32,815 nucleotides of DNA, from NCBI GenBank assembly GCA_964617765.1, contig CAZTZY010000023.1, positions 1 through 32,815 of the forward strand. The letters run 5' to 3'. How positions within the stretch are numbered: the first letter of the stretch is position 1; each line of letters begins with the position of its first letter. Shown one piece after another: positions 1-6,959 of the stretch. The notes under the pieces were generated by a model. The model was not told where the DNA came from and did not search any database. It saw nothing but the letters and a program-made list of their open reading frames with translations. The position numbers and the translations under genes are program-made. Source of the DNA: CAZTZY01 sp964617765 (GTDB lineage: Bacteria; Pseudomonadota; Gammaproteobacteria; Pseudomonadales; DT-91).

Positions 1-22
1 TCATTAAATTTAAGCGGCATTC

Positions 23-44
23 TGCTAGAATTCACCCTCTAGCA
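23..44. repeat. Short inverted repeat upstream of hflK
   Basis: A perfect 7-base inverted repeat (TGCTAGA at 23-29, TCTAGCA at 38-44) surrounds an 8-base spacer in the AT-rich leader before hflK. No T-run follows directly, so it is a poor intrinsic terminator. It may be an operator, a weak hairpin after an upstream gene outside the window, or chance. Confidence 0.25.
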
Positions 45-78
45 TAAACATATATTTAAAAATAAAGAGGAGAAGCCA

Positions 79-1209
79 ATGGCCTGGAATGAGCCTGGTG
101 GCAATAACGATAAAGATCCCTGGGGTCGTGATCAAGGTCCGCCTGATCTGGATGAGGCTTTTCGTAAATTCAAAGAGAAATTTACTGGTAATAAAGGATC
201 TGGGCCAAGTAGTGGCAATGGAGATTTTCCGGATATTAACCCTAATCTGATAGGGTTATTTTTTGCCGCGCTTCTGCTTATTTGGTTTGCGATGGGCTTT
301 TACCAGTTGGATGAGCAAGAGAGGTCAGTTGTTCAAACATTTGGAAAGTATAGTGAAACACTGGGGCCAGGGTTGCACTGGAATCCACCTTTGGTAGATA
401 ACGTGCAAATTGTCAACGTGACCAAGGTGCGCTCATCAGCACATAAAGGTTTAATGCTGACTGAAGACGATAATATTGTGGAAGTGAGTCTTTCTGTGCA
501 ATACACGGTATTGGATCCGAAGGCATTTTTACTGCAAGTGCGCGATCCTGAGATCAGCTTGGCCCATGCCTCTGAAAGTGCTTTGCGTCATGTTATTGGC
601 AGCAACAAGTTACATCAGGTTCTTACAGAAGGCCGTGCAGAGATTGCGATAAAAGTTAAAAAACGCATACAGGATTACCTGAATTTGTATCAAACGGGGA
701 TTCTGGTCAGCAAGGTTAACATTGAGGATGCGCAGCCACCCAAAGAAGTGCAGGCAGCGTTTGATGATGTTATTCGTGCAAAAGAAGATGAAGCACGGGT
801 AAAGAACGAAGCAGAAACCTATAAAAATGGAATAATTCCTGAAGCTCGTGGTTTGGCGCGACGCCAAACAGAAGAATCCAATGGTTATAAGGAACAGGTT
901 ATTTCTCGTGCAGAGGGTGAAGCACAGCGCTTTACCCAGTTATTGGTTGAATATGAAAGGGCGCCTGAAGTCACTCGTCAGCGTATGTATATAGATACCA
1001 TGCAAAAAGTCATGTCCAAAACATCAAAAGTTTTGGTAGATGTAGATAGCGGCAATATGTTGTATGTGCCCCTCGATAAATTGATGGGAAGTGATTCCGC
1101 TGTTGCTGCTGAAAAGCCGTTTAGTACTTTTGTTAACAGTACCGCACTGCCTGCGGCTGATGCCAAACGTGAAAATAGTAGAGAAGGCTCTTCCCGGGGA
1201 GGTCGATAA
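79..1209 (+). CDS. hflK: HflK, SPFH/band 7 subunit of the FtsH-modulating HflKC complex
   Basis: HflK pairs with HflC to form a large inner-membrane assembly that surrounds and modulates the FtsH protease. The 376-residue protein has a glycine- and proline-rich cytoplasmic N-terminus opening MAWNEPGGNN, one membrane helix at about residues 57-75, then an SPFH/band 7 domain (about 78-270). A charged helical segment rich in E, A and R follows, then a low-complexity tail. The length is slightly under the E. coli protein. The start is supported by a strong ribosome site, AGAGGAG, at about 66-72. Its stop overlaps the hflC start by one base (TAATG), so the two are co-translated. hfq and hflX probably lie upstream, outside the window. 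Confidence 0.96.
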   Translation: MAWNEPGGNNDKDPWGRDQGPPDLDEAFRKFKEKFTGNKGSGPSSGNGDFPDINPNLIGLFFAALLLIWFAMGFYQLDEQERSVVQTFGKYSETLGPGLHWNPPLVDNVQIVNVTKVRSSAHKGLMLTEDDNIVEVSLSVQYTVLDPKAFLLQVRDPEISLAHASESALRHVIGSNKLHQVLTEGRAEIAIKVKKRIQDYLNLYQTGILVSKVNIEDAQPPKEVQAAFDDVIRAKEDEARVKNEAETYKNGIIPEARGLARRQTEESNGYKEQVISRAEGEAQRFTQLLVEYERAPEVTRQRMYIDTMQKVMSKTSKVLVDVDSGNMLYVPLDKLMGSDSAVAAEKPFSTFVNSTALPAADAKRENSREGSSRGGR

Positions 1210-2081
1210 TGCAAGCTAAAATCACCGCACTTATTGTTCTTTTTGTTGTTGTTCTGTTTACGCTGAATGGCTCCCTTTATGTGGTAAAGGAAACCGAACG
1301 AGCTGTTAAATTGCGTTTCGGTGAAATTGTAGAGGCAGACGTATTGCCCGGTTTGCATTGGAAGGTGCCATTTGTACATCAGATTCGTAAATTTGATGCC
1401 AGGATTATGACGCTGGATGCCGAGGCTGAGCGGTTTTTGACGATTGAAAAGAAATCATTGATCGTTGATTCCTATGCTAAATGGCGTATCGAGGATGTGC
1501 AAAAATATTACACCGCAACCAATGGCGAGGAGAGCCTTACTAATGGTTTGCTTGCACAGCGTATCAATGATGGTTTGCGTACTGAGATTGGCAAGCGTGA
1601 TATGCATGAAGTGGTATCAGGCGAGCGTGATGAATTGATGAAAGCGTTGACAGACAAGCTGAATGAATTTGCTTTATCAGAGCTGGGTATTGTGGTTATT
1701 GATATTCGCGTGAAGCAAGTTGATTTGCCGGAAGATGTGCGCCAATCCGTATTTGATCGAATGAATACAGAAAGGCAGCGTGAAGCGCGTGAGCATCGTT
1801 CGCGTGGTCATGAATTGGCTGAAGGTATTCGCGCTTCTGCTGATCGCGAAAAGATTGTTTTAGAATCGGAGGCTTATAGTAAAGCTGAAATTGTGCGTGG
1901 TAACGGTGATGCACAAGCTGCAGCTACTTATGCTAAAGCCTATAGCAAAAATCCTGAATTTTATGCTTTTTGGCGCAGTTTAAAGGCTTATGAAGAAACG
2001 TTTGCCAATAAATCCGATGTAATGCTTTTAAAGCCGGATAGCGATTTTTTCCGTTACCTGAATCATGCCAATGCTCGATAA
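1209..2081 (+). CDS. hflC: HflC, SPFH/band 7 partner of HflK
   Basis: The second subunit of the HflKC complex. The 290-residue protein has an N-terminal signal-anchor helix (about residues 5-24) followed at once by an SPFH domain beginning VVKETERAVKLRFG. A coiled-coil region rich in R, E and A (about 180-240) follows, with the conserved EAYSKAEIVRGNGDAQAA stretch. It reuses the last base of the hflK stop codon and has GGGGAGG just upstream inside hflK. A strong hairpin with a T-run 60 bases downstream suggests that most hflKC transcripts end there. Confidence 0.96.
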   Translation: MQAKITALIVLFVVVLFTLNGSLYVVKETERAVKLRFGEIVEADVLPGLHWKVPFVHQIRKFDARIMTLDAEAERFLTIEKKSLIVDSYAKWRIEDVQKYYTATNGEESLTNGLLAQRINDGLRTEIGKRDMHEVVSGERDELMKALTDKLNEFALSELGIVVIDIRVKQVDLPEDVRQSVFDRMNTERQREAREHRSRGHELAEGIRASADREKIVLESEAYSKAEIVRGNGDAQAAATYAKAYSKNPEFYAFWRSLKAYEETFANKSDVMLLKPDSDFFRYLNHANAR

Positions 2082-2140
2082 GCTTTTGTAACAGTCTTTA
2101 ATGTTGCTCGAATGCCGGGCAGATTATGGTATTATTGATC

Positions 2141-2166
2141 AAGCCGGAGTAGTCTCCGGCTTTTTT
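2141..2166 (+). terminator. Rho-independent terminator after hflC
   Basis: A perfect 9-bp stem (AAGCCGGAG at 2141-2149, CTCCGGCTT at 2154-2162) encloses a TAGT loop and runs into six T residues (2161-2166). It lies between hflC and the small DUF2065 gene, so it should end or attenuate hflKC transcription. The downstream genes then need readthrough or their own promoter. Confidence 0.8.
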
Positions 2167-2194
2167 ATGTTTACGCTGCCGGAAGGCTAATTTT

Positions 2195-2380
2195 ATGTCA
2201 CAAGAAGTCTTGATTGCAGGATGTCTGGTGCTGGTTATTGAAGGTATTTTGCCATTTCTGGCGCCAAAGCAATGGCGCAACGCAATGAGTCAGGTGATTG
2301 AATTGGATGATCGCAGTTTACGCTACATGGGCTTGACCAGTATGTTAATAGGTACTGTATTGCTCTATTTCGTTCATTAG
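2195..2380 (+). CDS. DUF2065 (YjeT-like) small inner-membrane protein
   Basis: A 61-residue protein with two predicted membrane helices, about residues 3-22 and 43-60, joined by a short polar loop containing PKQWRNAM and the conserved DDRSLRYMGLTSMLIG stretch. It matches the DUF2065/YjeT family, which is commonly encoded between hflC and hisZ or purA in gammaproteobacteria. Its molecular function is unknown. The start has GGAAGG at a good distance (about 2180-2185). It is 17 bases from hisZ and probably shares its transcript. The terminator at 2141-2166 separates it from hflC. Confidence 0.9.
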   Translation: MSQEVLIAGCLVLVIEGILPFLAPKQWRNAMSQVIELDDRSLRYMGLTSMLIGTVLLYFVH

Positions 2381-2397
2381 AGCCTAGAGAAAAAACT

Positions 2398-3570
2398 ATG
2401 GCGAATAAAAATCGTTGGTTATTACCTGAGGGTGTTGAAGAAATTCTACCCAAGCAAGCGTGGCAAATTGAACAATTTCGGCGGCAGGTATTAGATTTAT
2501 ACCGGAGTTGGGGTTACGAGTTAGTCATCCCTCCGTTAATCGAATACAGCGAGTCATTGCTGATTGGCATGGGCACCGACATGGATTTGCAAAGCTTCAA
2601 ATTGACGGACCAGCTTTCAGGACGCACATTAGCAATTCGTGCCGATATAACGCCCCAAACAGCGCGCATCGATGCCCATAGCTGGAAGCAGGAAGGACCT
2701 ACAAGACTTTGTTATGCGGGAACGGTAGTTCATACAAAGCCTAAATCACAATTGGCTTCGCGTACTCCCATTGAATTTGGAGCAGAACTCTATGGTGATG
2801 CCAGTATTTATAGTGATACAGAAATAATCAGTTTGATGTTGGTGACCCTGCAAACGGCAGGGGTTAATACAGTGCATCTTGATCTTGGACATGTAGGTAT
2901 TTATCGGGCGATTGTACAAGATGCTTGTTTGCCTGCTGAGGTCGAGGAGGTACTTTTTGATGCTTTTGATCGTAAGGCCAAAACAGAAATTTCCGCTATA
3001 GTAAAAGAGTATATCAACAATTCCGAAATTGCAGATATGTTAAAGGCGTTAGTTGATTTGAATGGTGATTTAGCTGTTCTCTCCGAAGCCAAACTGCTTT
3101 TAAAAAACGCGCCGCAAAGTGTATTAGATGCCATAGATTATTTGGCAGAAATTGCGCTGCGTATTGCCAAGCAATTTCCTGATATGCCAATGCACGTGGA
3201 TTTGGCTGAACTGCGCGGTTATCAATACCATACGGGCCTGGTTTTTGCTGCTTATGTTGAGGGTCTTGGACAGGCTGTAGCTAATGGCGGGCGTTATGAC
3301 GGTATTGGTGCAGCTTTTGGTCGGGCTCGTCCGGCCACAGGGTTTAGTGCTAACGTAAAAGCGTTTTTATCCTGTATTCAACAACAGGATATAACACCAA
3401 TGATTTTGGCGCCTTGTGTTGAAGATGTTGCGCTTGAATCGACGGTCACTGCACTGCGTGAACAAGGCTATCGTGTTGTCAAGGCATTGCCAGGAGCAAA
3501 AGTGCCGGCTAATTGTACTCGACATATCATTAACGAAAATGGCCAATGGCAAGTAAAAACTTTATTTTGA
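2398..3570 (+). CDS. hisZ: HisZ, ATP phosphoribosyltransferase regulatory subunit
   Basis: HisZ is a catalytically silent relative of histidyl-tRNA synthetase. It binds the short form of HisG and makes it active and histidine-sensitive in the first step of histidine synthesis. The 390-residue protein has a class II synthetase-like fold: an N-terminal PEGVEEILP segment, a motif 2-like region with RADITPQTARIDAH, and the glycine-rich LGQAVANGGRYDGIG region near residue 300. The length is normal for gammaproteobacterial HisZ, and it lacks the anticodon-binding domain of true HisRS. Its presence predicts a short HisG elsewhere in the genome. It sits directly before purA with an 11-base gap. Confidence 0.94.
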   Translation: MANKNRWLLPEGVEEILPKQAWQIEQFRRQVLDLYRSWGYELVIPPLIEYSESLLIGMGTDMDLQSFKLTDQLSGRTLAIRADITPQTARIDAHSWKQEGPTRLCYAGTVVHTKPKSQLASRTPIEFGAELYGDASIYSDTEIISLMLVTLQTAGVNTVHLDLGHVGIYRAIVQDACLPAEVEEVLFDAFDRKAKTEISAIVKEYINNSEIADMLKALVDLNGDLAVLSEAKLLLKNAPQSVLDAIDYLAEIALRIAKQFPDMPMHVDLAELRGYQYHTGLVFAAYVEGLGQAVANGGRYDGIGAAFGRARPATGFSANVKAFLSCIQQQDITPMILAPCVEDVALESTVTALREQGYRVVKALPGAKVPANCTRHIINENGQWQVKTLF

Positions 3571-3581
3571 GAGAAAATGTA

Positions 3582-4868
3582 ATGGGAAAGAATGTAATTG
3601 TATTAGGTACACAATGGGGTGATGAAGGCAAAGGCAAGATTGTAGATCTGCTTACCGAGGAAGCAACATATGTAACACGTTATCAAGGTGGTCATAATGC
3701 CGGCCATACTCTGGTGATTGATGGAGAAAAAACGGTTTTACATTTAATACCGTCAGGAATTTTACGTGATGGCGTTCAATGTCTTATCGGCAACGGCGTT
3801 GTTTTGGCGCCCGATGCATTGTTGAAAGAGATTGCCGAATTAGAAGCTCGCGGCGTTCCAGTTACCAGACGCTTGCGTATTAGTCCGTCGTGCCCATTGA
3901 TATTGCCTGTTCATGTTGCTCTGGATGTAGCGCGTGAAGCTGCACGTGGAAATGCCAAAATAGGAACGACAGGCAGGGGTATTGGCCCGGCCTATGAAGA
4001 TAAGGTTTCTCGTCGTGGTTTACGCCTGGGTGATGTATTAGATAAAGCGATTTTTGCTGAAAAATTAAAAGAGTTACTCCAATATCACAATTTTATGCTG
4101 ACTGAATACTACAAGGTAGCCCCGGTTGATTTCGAAGAAACACTGAAATCAACCCTGGAGATGGCTGAGAAAATCAAACCAATGATTGCCGATGTGACGG
4201 CAATATTGCACAAGGCGCGCGCGAATGGCGACAATATATTGTTTGAAGGCGCACAAGGTACACTGTTAGATATTGATCTTGGTACCTACCCCTATGTGAC
4301 TTCTTCTAATACTACTGCCGGTGGAGCATCAACAGGTACAGGTGTTGGTCCTCTGTATCTGGATTACGTTTTAGGGATTACCAAAGCTTATACCACACGC
4401 GTAGGGTCAGGGCCGTTTCCGACAGAATTATTTGATGATATAGGTGAGTATCTGGGTAAAAAAGGCCATGAGTTTGGAGCTACGACAGGGCGTAAACGTC
4501 GATGTGGATGGTTCGATGCGGTAGCCGTTAAACATGCTGTATTAGTCAATAGCGTGTCAGGCATCTGCCTCACTAAACTTGATGTTTTGGATGGGTTAAA
4601 AACTATCAAGGTGTGTACTGCGTATGAATTACCGGATGGCACTATTATTGATTATGCCGATGTGGCTATGTTTGATAAAGTGAAGCCGATATATGAAGAG
4701 CTTCCCGGATGGAGTGAAACTACATTTGGTGTGAAATCGTTAGACAAGTTACCGCAAGCAGCGCGAGATTATATTGCGTTTTTAGAGAAAAAAGTGGGTG
4801 CGCCCGTTGATATCATTTCTACAGGCCCTGATAGAAATGAAACTATTATAAAACGCGCCTGTTTCTGA
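3582..4868 (+). CDS. purA: Adenylosuccinate synthetase
   Basis: PurA joins IMP and aspartate using GTP to give adenylosuccinate, the first committed step to AMP. The 428-residue protein begins MGKNVIVLGTQWGDEGKGK, which carries the GTP P-loop-like GDEGKGK and catalytic Asp. It continues with GGHNAGHT, GTTGRGIGPAYEDK, the NTTAGGASTGTG region and the ATTGRKRRCGWFD segment. Length is close to E. coli PurA (432). An ATG 36 bases upstream overlaps hisZ and adds a non-conserved leader. The start at 3582 is preferred because the conserved N-terminus begins there, behind a GAGAGAAAA purine stretch. Confidence 0.97.
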   Translation: MGKNVIVLGTQWGDEGKGKIVDLLTEEATYVTRYQGGHNAGHTLVIDGEKTVLHLIPSGILRDGVQCLIGNGVVLAPDALLKEIAELEARGVPVTRRLRISPSCPLILPVHVALDVAREAARGNAKIGTTGRGIGPAYEDKVSRRGLRLGDVLDKAIFAEKLKELLQYHNFMLTEYYKVAPVDFEETLKSTLEMAEKIKPMIADVTAILHKARANGDNILFEGAQGTLLDIDLGTYPYVTSSNTTAGGASTGTGVGPLYLDYVLGITKAYTTRVGSGPFPTELFDDIGEYLGKKGHEFGATTGRKRRCGWFDAVAVKHAVLVNSVSGICLTKLDVLDGLKTIKVCTAYELPDGTIIDYADVAMFDKVKPIYEELPGWSETTFGVKSLDKLPQAARDYIAFLEKKVGAPVDIISTGPDRNETIIKRACF

Positions 4869-4957
4869 CAAATAGAAGCCCCGATAATTTGGCGCAAGAT
4901 TGAGATAATTGCTACTGGTTGCCGGTGAGTGGTGTGATAGGGTTCTTTTTATTACAA

Positions 4958-4988
4958 TTGTTTCATCGAGTAGCAAGTTCTATACTCG
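4958..4988 (+). promoter_or_regulatory. Candidate sigma-70 promoter with overlapping operator-like palindrome
   Basis: TTGTTT (4958-4963) and TATACT (4981-4986) are separated by exactly 17 bases, a plausible -35/-10 pair for the flavoprotein gene starting at 5097. An inverted repeat CGAGTA (4967-4972), ten bases, TACTCG (4983-4988) covers the spacer and the -10 box, as an operator for a dimeric repressor would. A second short palindrome, AACAACTGTTGTT, lies at 5020-5032 in the leader. The regulator is not identified. Confidence 0.45.
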
Positions 4989-5096
4989 CGTTTGTTGTGT
5001 GTATGCATCTTCTGCAGGTAACAACTGTTGTTGCGTGAAGGGATTGCTCGTTGATAATTATAATCTGACAGCTATTGATGTTGTTGAGGAAACTTC

Positions 5097-6779
5097 ATGA
5101 AAGATAATTATGATGTAGTAGTAGTGGGTTCAGGAGCCGGTGCTTTTATCGCAGCATTGTCGGCGGCTAATAAGGGTGCTTCAGTACTAGTCATCGAAAA
5201 AGGGCGTGAGTGGGGTGGTACCAGCTCCAAGTCAGGCGGCGGAATATGGATTCCCAATAGTCGTAATATTGCCAATGCCGGTGTGACGGATAGCCCTGAA
5301 GACGCTTTCAAATATATGCGTGCAGTCATTCCCGCGGATCAAGTGAGTGATGAGACTATTCGAAACTATATAGCCAATGCTCCGAAAATGGTCGATTTTC
5401 TGGAAAAGCATACTGAGTTGACCTACACACCAGTACCAGGTTATGCAGATTATTATCCTGATATTGACGGCTGGAAAGGCGGTGGACGCACTATGGATCC
5501 CTCACCTGTCGATGGCCGCCAGCTTGAACATGACATGTTTTTGAAACTGGTGGATTCGCCACTAGCCTCAAAAGCTTTCAGCCGTTTTTCAATGAGTATT
5601 CTTGAGGGTGTGCAAATTCTGGCCAAGACGCCAGGGTGGGTGAAAATATTCATGGGTATTATCTTTGGTTATTACAAGGATATTCCCGGTCGCCTGAAGG
5701 GTTCCCGTGACCGCAGGCTTTGTCAGGGTAACGCTCTGGTTGCTGCTCTGTATCTTGCGTGTAAATCGAAGGGTGTCGAGTTAGTTCTGGAAACACCTGT
5801 CGCCGACATTGTTGTTACTGATGGACGTGTGACAGGCGTGGTAGTACAGAGTGGAAAGACAATTGTTGCGAAAAAAGGCGTTATCCTGGCTGCTGGCGGA
5901 TTTGAGCATAACAAAACCTTGCGCGAGAAATATTTGCCTAATCCAACTAACCCTGATAACTCTTCCGGTGTAAAAACCAATACGGGAGACCTGTTGGTAG
6001 CAGCTATGAAACTGGGTGCGGCAACCGGTTTGCTCAATGAGGCCTGGTGGGCACCAACGGCGATGACGCCTTTTGGGCCAACGGTGCTTTTTTCAGAAAA
6101 ATCCAAGCCGGGGTTGATCATTGTTGACAAAAAAGGTCGACGTTTCATGAATGAATCGATTACCTACAACTCTTACGGTGATTGTTTCTACGGTGCAGCC
6201 AAGCAGGGCTATGATGTCTTTCCAGCTTATTGCATCCTCGATGCCCATTACCGTAAGAAATATATGTTTGGTGGAGTAGTGCAAGGTGAAGCTATGCCAG
6301 ATTTTATGAGTAAAGCAATGATTGGTGACGGTAAGATGCTGATCAAGGCTAATACACTGGAAGAACTGGCGCAGAAAATCGGTGTGGATTACAACGGGCT
6401 CAAGGAAACCATGGCGAAAGTGAAAAAGATTGCCGAGACTGGCAAGGACGAAGAGTTTGGCCGTGGCAGTGATGATCACGATACCATGTATGGTGATCCA
6501 GAAGTTAAGCCCAACGCATGTTGGGGGCCCATGACGCAGGGTCCTTATTACGCCACGCAATTGTTACTTGGCGATTTAGGCACCAAGGGTGGTCTTGTCA
6601 TCAATCATGATGGGCAGGTCATGCATGAAAATGGCCAGCCGATTGTTGGTTTGTATGCGGCCGGTAATGTCACTGCATCAATTATGGGAAGCAAGTATCC
6701 AGGGGCAGGGTGTACTTTGGGTCCTGCACTGACTATTGGATTCAAGGCTGGTCACCATGTAATGGGTGCTGCGGTTTAG
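5097..6779 (+). CDS. FAD-dependent dehydrogenase of the 3-ketosteroid-delta1-dehydrogenase / fumarate reductase flavoprotein family
   Basis: The 560-residue protein opens with an FAD-binding Rossmann motif (DVVVVGSGAGAFIAAL, then VLVIEKG and GGTSSKSGGGIWIP). The C-terminal pattern is typical of KstD-like enzymes: GPYYATQ (tyrosines at about 484-485), GDLGTKGGLVIN and LYAAGNVTASIMGSKYPGAG. Known members introduce a 1,2 double bond in the A ring of 3-ketosteroids or reduce related enone substrates; the exact substrate here cannot be read from sequence. No signal peptide is seen. The start has GAGGAAA at a good distance. It stands alone between a candidate promoter/operator and a strong terminator, with no other steroid genes in the window, so it may serve detoxification or a lipid side pathway. 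Confidence 0.82.
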   Translation: MKDNYDVVVVGSGAGAFIAALSAANKGASVLVIEKGREWGGTSSKSGGGIWIPNSRNIANAGVTDSPEDAFKYMRAVIPADQVSDETIRNYIANAPKMVDFLEKHTELTYTPVPGYADYYPDIDGWKGGGRTMDPSPVDGRQLEHDMFLKLVDSPLASKAFSRFSMSILEGVQILAKTPGWVKIFMGIIFGYYKDIPGRLKGSRDRRLCQGNALVAALYLACKSKGVELVLETPVADIVVTDGRVTGVVVQSGKTIVAKKGVILAAGGFEHNKTLREKYLPNPTNPDNSSGVKTNTGDLLVAAMKLGAATGLLNEAWWAPTAMTPFGPTVLFSEKSKPGLIIVDKKGRRFMNESITYNSYGDCFYGAAKQGYDVFPAYCILDAHYRKKYMFGGVVQGEAMPDFMSKAMIGDGKMLIKANTLEELAQKIGVDYNGLKETMAKVKKIAETGKDEEFGRGSDDHDTMYGDPEVKPNACWGPMTQGPYYATQLLLGDLGTKGGLVINHDGQVMHENGQPIVGLYAAGNVTASIMGSKYPGAGCTLGPALTIGFKAGHHVMGAAV

Positions 6780-6807
6780 GTTTGTTGAATCACTAGAAAG
6801 CTTTGCA

Positions 6808-6838
6808 AAAAGCCCTGCCAGTTGGTGGGGCTTTTTTT
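6808..6838. terminator. Bidirectional rho-independent terminator
   Basis: The sequence AAAAGCCCTGCC, an AGTT loop and GGTGGGGCTTTTTTT forms a stable hairpin with two G-U wobble pairs and a T-run. A-residues on the left arm give a T-run on the other strand, so it can serve both the + strand flavoprotein gene and the - strand fimX-like gene ending at 6960. The 120 bases between hairpin and fimX contain no convincing gene. Confidence 0.8.
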
Positions 6839-6959
6839 ATGGACTGATGTAAGTGTAAAAGACAATTACTCTGTTAGTAAGCTGGTTTGGAAGTACGCCG
6901 AAGGCCGGTAAGCTAAAGAGTTGAAACATTACGAGCTGGAAAAGATACTCGACCGTGGT

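Noticed and set aside
1..47. Open frames ending at 40-42 and 45-47 that could be the end of an upstream gene such as hflX
   Set aside because: The stretch is too short, two frames compete and neither matches a C-terminus I recognise.
3546..3581. Upstream ATG extending purA by 12 codons
   Set aside because: It overlaps hisZ and precedes the conserved MGKNVIVLGTQW start, which has a purine-rich ribosome site.
4909..5100. A 63-codon frame ahead of the flavoprotein
   Set aside because: It covers the promoter and operator region, has no ribosome site and its composition is not protein-like.
5723..6560. Long antisense frames of 141 and 155 codons inside the flavoprotein gene
   Set aside because: They lie opposite a well-conserved gene and show no domain features; shadows of its codon bias.
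6840..6959. Short palindrome GCCGAAGGCC and broken frames between the terminator and fimX
   Set aside because: Too small and unsupported to be a gene remnant or recombination site.
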